The translations under genes and the position numbers were made by a program. This document shows positions 34,941 through 45,783 of a stretch of 64,000 nucleotides of DNA, in pieces; the stretch's first letter is position 1, and each line of letters starts with the position of its first letter. The DNA is from Gaeumannomyces sp. JS-464 (lineage: Eukaryota; Ascomycota; Sordariomycetes; Magnaporthales; Magnaporthaceae). The notes below the pieces were generated by a model. That model ran no database searches. It worked only from the letters and a program-made list of their open reading frames with translations, and was not told the origin of the DNA. The DNA lies in contig NGZR01000003.1 in NCBI GenBank assembly GCA_002197995.1, forward strand, positions 6,944,001 through 7,008,000. Reading direction: 5' to 3'.

Positions 34941-35200
34941 GCGCATCCGCTTCGTGCACATACCTATCATCTAGAGCTGCACTTGGCGGGCTACCCCGGG
35001 ACTGGAGCATTGCTTTTGCCTGATGGAATGGTTTCGGTGAAGGACAAAAGAAGTCGATATGCCTTCTAGGTTTTTTTGGTTTTTTTTTAATCGTTCTAGA
35101 TCGTTTTTTTGGAGCATGGCGTTTCTGCGTGGGAATCTTAGACCAGACTACCAGAGATGACCTCGGAGGTCGACTATCATCGTCAGTCTCAGCTGCAATA

Positions 35201-35313
35201 CACCGTCACTTGGCTCGGCCAGACTCTTTTGAATTCCCTGCTTGACCGCCTCTGCCTTGCCCAGTGACGACAAAAATGGAGGACGGCACCCCGCTATCTC
35301 CTGTTCCCGTCTG
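35201..35313 (-). repeat. Right arm of the inverted repeat around the 34494-34940 gene
   Basis: Reverse-complement partner of 34063-34197; see that entry. Confidence 0.75.
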
Positions 35314-36315
35314 CTTTCTTGTTCCTGTAGGTATTCTTTCCTGCACCTTTCGATGAGAGGGAGGTGGCGCCAGCCACCCACAGCGGCCGGAAGTTGCAGG
35401 CAGGGGTGTTCGATGGAGAGGTTGAACCACAGAAACGCTTTCGTTTGAGGCCTCACCGCCCGAAGCGGGCAGCGCAAAAGAGCAGGAGCCCGCGGGCACT
35501 CGGTGCGCCGAGCAGTCGGGTGGCAGAGAAGTGACGGAGAGTGCAGAGAAAAAGCAATGTTGGGAAGGAGCCGAGCTGAAGATCGCGCGCCTGCCGGGGT
35601 TGGCTCCATCGACACGTCGGGTCCCCCTCATTCGGTTGGCGAGTTTCCGCTTTGGGAAGTCTCGATGCGGATTAGGCAAGTTGGACAGCAATCGGTTGCC
35701 CGGCTGAGAATTGAGTGAATTACTGGCAGAGGTTCGCCTGCGGGCCGGTCAGCTCTCCCATGACTGAGGACCCAGTGGATATTGCGAGTTCGACATCCAA
35801 GAAAATAGGTGTGCATCACACTGCATGATGCCGCGTCTGGCGCAGCGAGCTCGTGTTCACGGAAAGGCCCTGCAGGTGGCAGCCAACATGCCGACTTGAC
35901 AGCTCGCAGGAGACCCACAGGCAGGAGACAAGCAGGTGCATGCAGGCGGTGACAGCAGATGCAGATGCAGGTCGTGATGAACTATTGGGTCGTGGACTAT
36001 GGAGGGAGAGCCTTGCGCCAAGGGGAAAAAAAAAATAGTCGCCGATGCAGATAGTGAAGTTGAGCATGGCTTCGACGCGGCCGACCTGCCCCACGTCGGC
36101 CGCCGATGCCTGTGATTCCAGAAATTGACATGCCGATACGAAAAGAAACGTGGAAGGTAGCTCTACCTATGCACACCAATGGAATGGCTTGTGCCATGGC
36201 ATGAGGCGCCAAGCTAAGGCTAAGACCGAGTCCAAAATGGCGCCAGAGAGAAAACAACAAAAGACAGAATGTGGAAAGCCAAGCTTTGAATACTCGTTGT
36301 AGTGATATACAGGGT

Positions 36316-36388
36316 AAAAAAATAAAAAATAAAAATAAAAATTAAAAAAAAATTTAAAAAAAAAATTAAAAAAAAAATTAAAAAAAAA
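36316..36388. repeat. Low-complexity A-rich tract
   Basis: About 70 nt of A runs broken by single or double T, with an internal period of roughly 15 (attaaaaaaaaa-type unit repeated). It lies about 250-320 nt beyond the Reb1-like gene's stop. Confidence 0.8.
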
Positions 36389-36633
36389 GTCAGAAATACG
36401 GGAGCGCCGACAGCGCCAGCTCGGCTTCGAGCTAGGTGGCCGAGGAGAATTCCTCCTCCAGTCGGACAAGAATAGGGTAAAAGACCAACAGCGCCCGACC
36501 TGCAACAATGAGGCCAGAGAGCAAGAAAGCAGAGCAGCGCCTAAAGGTGGCTGCCCATTCCGTAAAGTGTACGTGAACGAGGCCATGCAAGTGGCAGCAA
36601 CGACTTCTCAATTCCAACAACCAGTCCCGTCTC

Positions 36634-39600
36634 TCACTCCGAGTCCTCGGCCGTGCCAGGCAGCTGGGCGGGTATGTCTTCCATATCCGAGTCCTCGTCG
36701 CTCTCCTCGGCAAGACGGCGGCGCTCCGCCTCGCTGTCTACCGCGTTTCCCGCATTACGGGAGGAGAACTTGGGCAGAGTGGCGGGGATGTCCTCCATGT
36801 CCAAATCTGAGTCGCTCTCCAATGCGACCAATTTGTGGCCCTCTCCTACCTTATCCACAACAGGCTCGCGCTGCGCTGAACCGCCTTGCTTCTCGTCTGT
36901 GCTCTTTTGGCAAAGACCAGCCCTGGCTGTGACGACTCTCCGTGCGCCTCCTCGATATCGTCGTAGACATCGGCAAAGGTTCTCCTGCTGGCGGAGAACG
37001 GAGTCCTTGGGGTCTTCTTTGGAGGAATACGTCTGCATCGCTGGCCGTTGCTTTTTAAATCTGCCATGCGCAAAGGCTGGCGAAAATGTTGGAGAGGCGT
37101 GACGCTTCCGGGAAGAAGCGGATGTGGTGGTTGTCTCGTCTTCCTCTCGCACTTCGGCCTCAGATAGAATATCCTCGGCTATACCGACTCCGTCGCGAAT
37201 TCCATTGAGCTTTTCGGTAGATCCCGGCTGCACTCCTAGATCGACGCTTTCCGTCTCGGCCCGAGCGTCATCGTCATCGTCATCGTCATCATGCTCGGCG
37301 TCCTCATCCACGGGTGAGTGGCCGTTGATGATCCTGTCGCTGCCGAGCTGTGATGGCCCGACCGTTGACATCTCCCTCGGCGTAGATTGCCCAGGTGGCT
37401 CCGGAGAGGCTGGGACCTCGGGCGAAGCGACACGTTGCTCTTCATCGCCGCAGTCGTCGCTGTTCTCCACGAATTCGGCGCTCAGTTGTAGCTCAGCCGA
37501 TGACCGTGGCCTCTTGCGCTGGCTTCCACGAGCGCTTGATATCTGGGCCGACAGCCTTTGTGCAGCGCCAAGGCCTTCCCCGGGCCGGCGTCGCTTGGGG
37601 GTCTTTGTGCGTTTCGCGGAACTCCTCGATGCGCCTTCGCCACCAGAATCCTCCTCCCCGCTGTCGTGTTCCTCCGTGTCCTGCCGCTTTCTCTTCTTGG
37701 GCCGTCTGGGTGTCGCGCCGTTCGCGCTCGACTGACGCGAGGCGCGAGACTTCTTCTTGATCGAGGCCGCCTCGAGGATGGACGCCTCCACCTCATCGTC
37801 AACATCGACATCTTCAAGCTGCGTCAAGACTTGGTCCCTGTTGTAGTTGTCCAAAAGTGCCTGAGCAACATTTCGAGTGTTCAGGTGTTCGTGGCCAGAG
37901 ACCGTTGGCCGCAGGCGAGACCACATGATGCGGAGCGTGTCACGGTTCCACCGTTTCCTGAATGCGGCGTCGCCAAGCCTCGCCCATGGAATCTTTTCGT
38001 CCGTAGCAACTTTGGTCTTGTGGATCGCGCTGATCAGTGCGTGCTTGTCTGCCGGCGTCATCTTACGGAGATCTGCTCGCGTCTTCTCCAGGGCTCGCGT
38101 GACAACATCGTCTTCGTTGTCGGATCCATCAGAGTTCTGAGCCAGCCGCGCCTGGAGCAGAGTCCACTTCTCGCGGCATTGCTTGGCGGAACGCGTCCGG
38201 TCCATGTGTTCGCTGATGACGTCCCAGGCCACGTCTTTCTCTGCTTGCTCCCTGGATTCCTCGCAGGAAAACTCCTGGCCACGTGACCTCAAGATGGTGT
38301 TGATAGCATCCACCACCAGGTCAACCAACCTAGAGACTTCATCCTCTTCCCAGGGTGTCGCCTTCTTCTTGTCGCCACACACGGCGTAGTTCCGCCATCG
38401 GTCTCGCAGGTCGAGCGGGCTACGGTCAACAATCTTGCCGATTTCCGTCCACTTCTGTCCCATTTTCTCAACGAGATCGCGCAACTCTTGGTCTTGCTCT
38501 GGTGTGAAGACTCCACGGCCAACGAAGTTGTGAAATAGGGCACGAGCGCGGAGGATGACCTTCTGTCGCCTACGGTCAGGACATACGGGCGCAACCTTAT
38601 CCCACAGTTCCTTGTGCAAATCTGTGCTCCCGCTGATTGTTGGGTTCTCATGGATCATGGTGTTGATCGCCTGTTGCGACATGCCATGTTCGGCTCGGAA
38701 CTCTTCAACAGCCTGCTGAATCGCTGCATTCTCTTCCGCTGTGAAAGCCCCTGATGCGTAGTCATCCTTGCTCCTCTTCTCCTTCTTTTTGCCCTTCTCA
38801 CGTGGCCCAGCTGAAGCCCTGTTCGGAGGCGCCGTCGTGACTGTTCTCCGGGGCTTCTTGGTTGGTGTGGCAGCCTCGGGCGCGGGCAGCTCTTCGAGCG
38901 CTTTCTTGTTTGCCTGCGCTTCTCTTTCGAAGTATGAGGGCTTGCTTACCCTCTTCCTCGCAGATGTTCGCCCAGACCGAGAAGCCTCTGGCGCCTGACC
39001 CTCACGATGAGGGGTGGGTACTAGCTCCTGCCGGGAACCAGTCCCATTTGCTGCATCGTCACCGCTGAGACTCTCAGAGGTTGATACGTTCCGATTTTGC
39101 AAGTTTTCAGTAGAAGCAGGCGTCTCAGCCACCGCTGCTTCGACTTGTGACCCCTGGTCTACAGTCTTGCGCTTTCGCTTGTGTGAAGACTGCGTCTTGG
39201 GTGTCGGCGCAATGGCATCTCCGTTGGGACGTTCGGCCTCTCGAGTGACCTTGACCGCTGTGTTGAGCCGCTTACGGGTTGTTGCGCTTCCGTTTATAGA
39301 TCGGAATGGCCTCAGACCGCTAACAATTTTCTCATCGAGGGCCTCTTCCTGAGACTCTGGATTCGAACTGGGCATGTGCGGCAGCGGCGGCTGAGCTGGC
39401 GGCCGGGCGTCGCGGTCGAGGTTGCCTGGCGCAACAGTCGCCGTCGCAGCGGCAGCCGAGTTTGCGCTCACATCTTCAGGGGTTGGGGGATCTGCCCTGG
39501 GCTCGGGCTCTCCTTCGGCCAGGGAGGTCGCGCGGGCGGGCTTAGGAGTGGAAATCCCATTGCCCTCGACGTCCTGTAGTTTCAAACGGCGCAGTTCGTC

Positions 39601-40871
39601 CTTCCGTTTCCGGCTCTTGACAGCCGACGGCGGCTCTAGTTGTGTGGAGATATCAGGAGGGTCACGGTCAGGGCTTGTCTTCTCAAGGTGCCCATCAACG
39701 ACTCCAAGATGAGCTTCAGACAGTCGCGAGGGTTCCGTCTCTGGCGCGGTGGGCCCCTTGGCTGTAGGCGCATCCGGTAGATCTTCATCAGTGACTTGCG
39801 CATGCGGAGTTCCACTCCTAGGTGAGCTCCCATTGATGCCGCTCTCGTGTGCCACTTTAGCCTTCTTCTTCCTCTGTTTCCGCTTTGCGCTCGGGCTAAT
39901 CTCAGGAGCCTCCTTCCGCTTGCACAAACCCCCAGTTTCGTTGCCACTGTCGATTGGTGTATCCCGAGCTCCACTCATGTGCGGTGCTGCTATCGCCTCC
40001 TCCTCTTCTGTCCTTTCATGCGAGAGGTTGGTGCCGTTGACGGCGTCCTGGTACTGGTCGGTTGACTCAGCAAACCGGTTCTCGGGCGATGACATTTGTA
40101 GACCGTTTATGGTGCGCTTGCTGTGACCCTTATTTTTCTTGGAAGACGAAGCTGTAGCCTGGGTCGTGTCGAAGTTGCCATCTTCAGGTTCCTGCACAGG
40201 AGCTAGCAGGCTCTCCTCGGAAGGGCATCGCCAGCGCCAGCGCCATTCAGCGAAGGAGAAAAGTCTGCTGAAGTCGCGCCAGACTTTCTGGCCAGCCTGC
40301 GCTGCCTCTTGAGCTCCTTGCGCTGCGCTTGGGTCAGGGCTTGGGGTGTGGCGGCTTCGGCGGAGGCTGCTGATGAAGCTGGCGGTAAACTCGCCGGCTC
40401 GTGCACCGGGTTCTGGCTGAGTGTGGTGGACGCGCGTCGCTTCTTTCGAGAGCTGGTAGGCTTCTTCTCGTTCAGGGAAGAGGTAGGCAAGCGAGGCAAG
40501 CCTTCGACGATATCAGGCATGGCGAAGGGGGCGGGCTCCGTCGCAGGTGGCGGGGATGGTGGGCGGACCCTGTTCGGGCTGCTCAGGTGGGGAAGCTGGT
40601 GACGAAACTCCGGGTTCGAAGCAGGAACGGCATGTTTGCGCTCAGGGCTCGATAGGGCCGGATGACCATGGTAAAACTGTGTTGCGCCAGATTTGTCTGG
40701 GACTCCGACATTGAGACTGGAAAACGGGGGGCTGCTGGCGCCGGGTTCGGCCTTCACATTGCCGTCATCTGCATAACGACCGGTGCCGGGAGGAGGGGTC
40801 AGGTCGCGCGCTGCGCTATTGAAGACCGTGGCGCCTTGCTCGACGACGGGCTTGCTGCCTTCGTTGCCCAT
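36634..40871 (-). CDS. Reb1/TTF1-like Myb DNA-binding protein, one frame break
   Basis: Starts at 40871 (MGNEGSKPVVEQG). A disordered, basic N-terminal half is followed by the Reb1-type module: a FTAEENAAIQQAVEEF region with MIHENPTISGST, then Myb repeats GVFTPEQDQELRDLVEKMG, KWTEIGKIVDRSPLDLRDRW, a second repeat with TPWEEDEVSRLVDLV, and SAKQCREKWTLLQ. In fungi this architecture binds rDNA terminator and promoter sites and acts in RNA polymerase I termination and replication-fork arrest. The C-terminal part is acidic with a repeated MEDIPA(T/Q)LP motif. The frame breaks at about 40,219 in a CC run; one extra C would join both parts into 1412 aa. Near 36,850-37,030 another frame (RRTFADVYDDIEEAHGES) looks more protein-like than the main one, so paired indels or an unrecognised intron are possible there. 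Confidence 0.82.
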
Positions 40872-41849
40872 CTTGACGACCGCGGATGGCCGTCGCCCCA
40901 GACATACACGGCGGTTGGCGGCGAGATAAAATCAATCGGGAGGACTTTCGGGCGGGAGCGATGGCGGAAGAAGGATAGCCAGCTTCGGGGCTGGGAGCTT
41001 GCAATCGTTGGCGGTAGAGAGTGAGGCGCACGAGCGTGAGGCGATCTTCATCAAGCCCGCGCTGTGCTGCTTCGTGCTGCTTGCCTCAATGCGAACAGGC
41101 CAACCTTGAAGTTGAGGGTTGCGCAGCTCGGTCGTAATGCTGGGCAAACCTGGGCAGTATGAAGGCGGTGAAAATTATTTTTTGTTCAAACGCGTCGTGC
41201 TAGGGTCGGTTTGCGCCTACCCCGCACGCGTCTCAAACACTAGGGATCCACCGTGTTTGTTCCATCAACTAACTCTGGGTTCGTCAGGTCCCTGCCGTCC
41301 TTTGAGAGAACGTCAAGATCACGCAGTCACCAGGTTTCTACTTCTACCAAAGAACAAAGACGGGCAATATAGACTTACCAGTCTTTCTCAGCCTCTTACA
41401 TTCTAACCTTTCCAGTAGCCGCCTTAATTAGAAGCAGCAGTTTATTTCATAGGTTACCGTGATTACCCCAGAGGAACAAAGACAAAGAAAATAAAGAAAA
41501 ACGAGAGCAAAAGGGACGAGAAAGGAGACAAAAGAAGACAGGAAAAAAAGAGAATTAAAAAAGAAGAGGAAAAATGTATTGATTCCATATCTCGAAGTCC
41601 CAGCTTTGTCCATTCGTATTACCCAGTAGGTACTACATACCTGAGATGCCTCAAGGTTTCTGCCATGTTTTTTCCCCAGATGATCGCACAAAAATCACAA
41701 CGAGGACGCCCCTCCATCCCTTCGTTTTCCAATCCCAGCCGTCATATCCCAGAAATTCACGCTACCGCTCTTTCTAGAAATCACACGCAAGACCGACGTT
41801 TCACCCTTTCCTTTGGTTTTGTAACCTTCCTTGTACCTACAGCATCCTG
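40872..41849. other. Intergenic, with a purine-rich strand-asymmetric tract
   Basis: No gene. 41,474-41,575 is about 100 nt almost wholly A/G on the plus strand (C/T on the minus strand), about 600 nt upstream of the Reb1-like start. The rest holds the Reb1-like promoter and the 3' end of the gene stopping at 41850. Confidence 0.55.
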
Positions 41850-44800
41850 TCAAAGAACCCCCTTCCTAGCACGCGTAGAGTCACGCCGGCGGCGACGCTC
41901 CTCGCTCGGCGACTCCGGCCCCTTGGAGCCATCGTCATCAAACGTCTGCATGTCCCCCATGCTCGGGATCATCGCCAGCGGCAGTCTCGTCGGCTGCGCT
42001 GCGCCAGGCCGCGACGGGCCGGTCGGAAGCCCATTGCGGCCGCGCTGCTGGCGCTGCTGCTGAGCCTGGTCCCTGATGTTGGGGAGCGACCGCATAGGCC
42101 TTGACCCTTCCTGCTGCTCGAGGCGCAGCGTCGGCGGCTGGTTGATGTGGGTGACGAAGCGGAAGCCCAGGGGCAGCGCCGGGCGCGGGAGCGGCGGCGA
42201 CTGTCCCCGCGCCACGGGGGACGTCCGCAGGCCCGCCGTGTTCCCTGGCTGTCGCAGGCTCGTCGAGGCCCTGACGATGGAGTTGATGGATGCGCGATCC
42301 CCATCTCCTGCAGGCCCCTTGGTGGTGTCATCCCGCCATGGCAGTTCAGGCGTGGGGGTCTCGCGCCCTGCTCTCATCCTGGTAAAAGCGCTCACCGCTC
42401 GCTTGCCGCGGAGGCTGTTCTTGAGCTTCGACAAAAGCCTTCTCGCTCTGCCCTTGTCGGCGGCCCCCTCGTTGTCTTCTTTGCCGCCCGCCTTCGCCTT
42501 GTTTGACCCGTCCCCCTTCGCGTCAGACGAGAGGCTCGTGTCTGCAAGGGTTTCGTACGGCTGCGATGCTACAAGATCGGAATTGTCTTTGCTCCTCTGG
42601 TCGCGCTGCACGTCTATGCTTCTCTTCACTCGGGCGAGGTTATCTTGCCGCTGGCGCTGCTCGTCCCGAATCCGCAGTCTCTCTTTCTCCTGCTCTGCCC
42701 TCTTCGCAGCCGCTTTGGCGGTGCTGTCTGTCAGTTGCCGCTGTCGCGCCGCGGCGTCCAGCTGCAGCTCCGACGCCTCCAACCTCGCCATGGGGTCAGG
42801 GGTCTTGGAGCGAAGGCGTCTCCATTCCGAATTCTCGACAGGGGCGGGGCGCCCTGGATCCTCCCGCCGGCCTCCGAGTCTGCTCGGCGCACGATCATCT
42901 GACACCGTCCGAGAATGGGTACCAAGCGCGCTGGGTGCTTTTGTTCTCGGAGCCGGAGACGCCTCCTGCTGTGGGCTGTGTGGTGATGTTGAGAGGTCGG
43001 ACAGCTTTCCAGGTGACGACGCCGAGCTAGTGATAGTGATTGGCTGACCTGTGGACTGGTACAAAAGGCGCCTGGCGTTTGCAGCCTGGGCTTGGAGCCT
43101 GATATTCTTAAGGCTGTCGTAGGTCTCGCCGCTGCTCGCCGTCCCGCCGCTCTTGTCGTCGATCGCGGCGGTCTGTCTCGCCCTATTGCTCGGGGTCTCC
43201 GGGGGCGGGGCCCTACCGAAATAAACGGTGACTGGTTCCTCGAGAAACTGGAAGTTCGGCTTGTAGGTATCATCTGTGACAATAACAGTTGCCGCGTCGC
43301 TGCTCCTGTCCCCTGAGTAGACGGAAGACGTGGGGCGTGGCAGTTGTATTCCGTGCTCGTGAGTGTCGCTGACGCCAGCATTTGGCCCTAGCCTACTCTT
43401 TTGGTGCGGGTCGAACGGGCGCGGTATTTTTGAAGGCTTCTGCCGCTGCGGCCCGCGGTCTTCGTCCTCGCTCATGTCACCTCTGACGGACCCCGGGATA
43501 GGGCTTAAGCTAAGCTCATACGACGGTCGTCGAATATCCCTGGGAGGCTGCCGCTGGCGCGGAGCCAACAGGCCTGTCTGGTCGCGCGACGAGGAGCGCG
43601 CCGGCGGGGGTCGTGGCGGCGCATTGTTCGCAGGAGCCCTCTAGGCAGTCTGCGAGACCGTCGCGCGCCGGACCAGCGCCATCGTCGGCTCTGGGAAGTC
43701 GCGCTCCAGGGGGGTCGCCGGTCTTGACCAGAGGTGATTGTTCTCCTTCTGTTTGTCCAGTTGTTGTCTACTCGCCACTTTGGCCAGTTGCTCGCGGCGC
43801 ACCCTCTCGGCTTCCAGCGACGCGCGGGGCGTTTTGGGGTTCTTGAAGAGATCTTGGACGGATGTGATGTCGTGCATCACCCCTTGGACGAGTGAGCCGG
43901 CCCGTTTCTTGCCCTTGCCCGCATCGCCGCCACCGTTGCTTGGCAGCGTGGGCTCGGAGGTCATCTTGCGCACGGTTCTGAGCGGCCGCGGCCAGAGCTT
44001 GCTTGCTGTTCTCCTTGGCGTCACCGTAGGCAGCGAAGTCTGCCTGTCTTTGGTAGCTGTAGGGCCATCACGTAGGGCGGGGTGGATATCCAGAACCGAT
44101 GTACCTCTTGAGAAACTGGCCGATTTTTTCCGCGAGGTCGAGGCGGACGAAAAGGAACTGTCATGGTCAAAAGCCGTGGCCATGTTCGGGCGCATCGCAG
44201 GCTCCGGCGGCAGGATGCGCCTCGGGCTTCCGGTGCGTGTGGTGGTGATAGGGAAGTTCAGGTCGAGAGCGTGGATGCGGGTCATCATTTGCTCGAAGTG
44301 GCCCAGGTAGCCCGTTGATTGGTCACAAGGAAAACCGAAAAGGGCAGCGTACACGTCGTGCCATTGGCCCACCCCCGTCGCGTCCAGCATGCTTTGCAGC
44401 AACGCGTTTCGGTCCTGGCGCGTGAATGTTTGCCCTCCCACCAGACGCACATAGACGAGGACCCTCAGGCGGTGTACAGTATCCTTCGAGATACCGTGCG
44501 GATATTGGGCATATGGGGGGAAAACGGCGTTCAAAAGCGCCAGAACGGTTATGGGGCCCGCGCCTCTCCGCCGACCGCGGAACATCTGGAAGCTTAGAGC
44601 CTAGAGCGCAGGGATAAACAAAAGGCCACATTAGTGTCATGGCAAGCAAAGGTAGATTGTCTATAGGAATAGGGGTAGGAATAGGAACAGAAGATGGTAG
44701 GAAGAGGAGTAGGAGGAGGGGTAGGAAGGTGAAAGCTCCCTGCGCAGACTTACATATACCCTCAAGCCCAGGAACACGGAACGATACGTTTCCCGCGCCA

Positions 44801-45344
44801 TATCGTCGTCGTCAAATATCTCTTGCAAGACACTGATCTCTGGCGCCCTCATTTCTCCCCCATACTCGCCTGTCTTCCACCTCAGGCCCAGACGAGAGTC
44901 AGTCACCTGTCGTATCAAGACATCTCGCTGGCTTTCCATCTCGTTCAGCATGTCCAGCCCATGCAGAACCGTCGTCATGTTTTCGAAGTCCTCTTCCGTT
45001 TCTGGTACCGCGTCTGAGAGCGCCTTGCGTAAGTTTGCCGGAAGATCCAGCGCAGTAGGCTGTCCAAACTGCGTAAAGTGAGCCGCTGCCACGCTCGCTT
45101 GGACGTCTGGCGACGCATCAAAGGCCTGTATTCGTCCCAGAGCATCACCGGGATCCAGTTCTGCAGTGTTTGCGGGGAGCAGTTGGGAAACTAGGCCCGC
45201 AAGCCGTGGCATCCTCCAAAGAGCCCACAGGTCCTTCGCCGGGGGTTCTCGTTCTTTCGCAAGAGAATTAGCCATGACGCACCCAAAGTACAAACGGGCA
45301 AATCTTGGCGAGCACTTACTTGCTCCGAGTGGTGAGCCTTCCAT
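41850..45344 (-). CDS. Large conserved-looking, partly disordered protein of unknown function; one in-frame stop
   Basis: Exons are 45320-45344, 44754-45253 and 41850-44585. Intron 1 (45254-45319) is GTAAGT...AAAG with a GCTAATT branch; intron 2 (44586-44753) is GTAAGT...CCAG with a CACTAATG branch. The frame stays in register through to 41850 except for TAG at 43641-43643. The N-terminal ~400 residues look folded (KDLWALWRMPRLAGLVSQLL, VLQEIFDDDDMARETYRSVF, DTVHRLRVLVYVRLVGG, MTRIHALDLNFPI). The remaining part is Pro/Ser/Arg-rich and disordered, with a charged helical stretch (AAAKRAEQEKERLRIRDEQ) and a basic RARRLLSKLKNSLRGKR block. I do not recognise the family. Without the stop the product would be 1086 codons; the stop may be real, dividing it near residue 420-490, or an error. 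Confidence 0.68.
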
Positions 45345-45783
45345 GTTGACCTAGAATCGGGAGTTGGTTAATTCTTTTTCGAGTCGCGGTTTTTTGAGGA
45401 TGTATGTGGGAGTACGCTGGGCCGAATTTGAGATGCACAAGCACCTTTTTTTTTTCTCCCTCTTTGTCAAGTCGGAAATTCTGGTCCAGAACCCGCGCGG
45501 TGTGGCCTTACTCCTTTTATAATTAATTCGCCTATTCCACCCGACCTCTTGGCAAGATCCCTCTCCGAACTCCAACGTCGTCAACTGACAATGGATCTAA
45601 GGAGTGACCAAGCCACAATAATCTCGTGCCCCACGTCACGTGACACCGACAGCAAGCATTCAATCGGACGCCACAACTGCCAATTGAGCTCTGTTCCATC
45701 CATGTTGATAGCAAAGCAGGAAGGCGGCTGCCACAGCCTGACCAAAGCAACTGGCACCCTGGTGTAAGTATTGTGTGGTCGCG
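45345..45783. other. Divergent promoter region between the unknown gene (-) and the ATPase (+)
   Basis: About 440 bp, no gene. A CACGTGAC element (45,656-45,664, in ccacgtcacgtgacacc) is a plausible bHLH-type site. The rest shows no clear signal. Confidence 0.4.

Larger units (their letters stand above)
34941..36633. other. Intergenic, convergent 3' regions, with repeat arm and AT tract
   Basis: No supported gene. It contains the right inverted-repeat arm (35201-35313), a T-rich stretch at about 35,071-35,110 that may hold the 3' end of the upstream gene, and a low-complexity A/T tract at about 36,316-36,388. A 161-codon minus frame (35206-35691) includes the repeat arm and shows no domain. 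Confidence 0.5.

Noticed and set aside
42076..43047. A 323-codon plus-strand frame
   Set aside because: Antisense to the disordered part of the 41850-45344 gene; GC-biased codons leave the complementary strand open.
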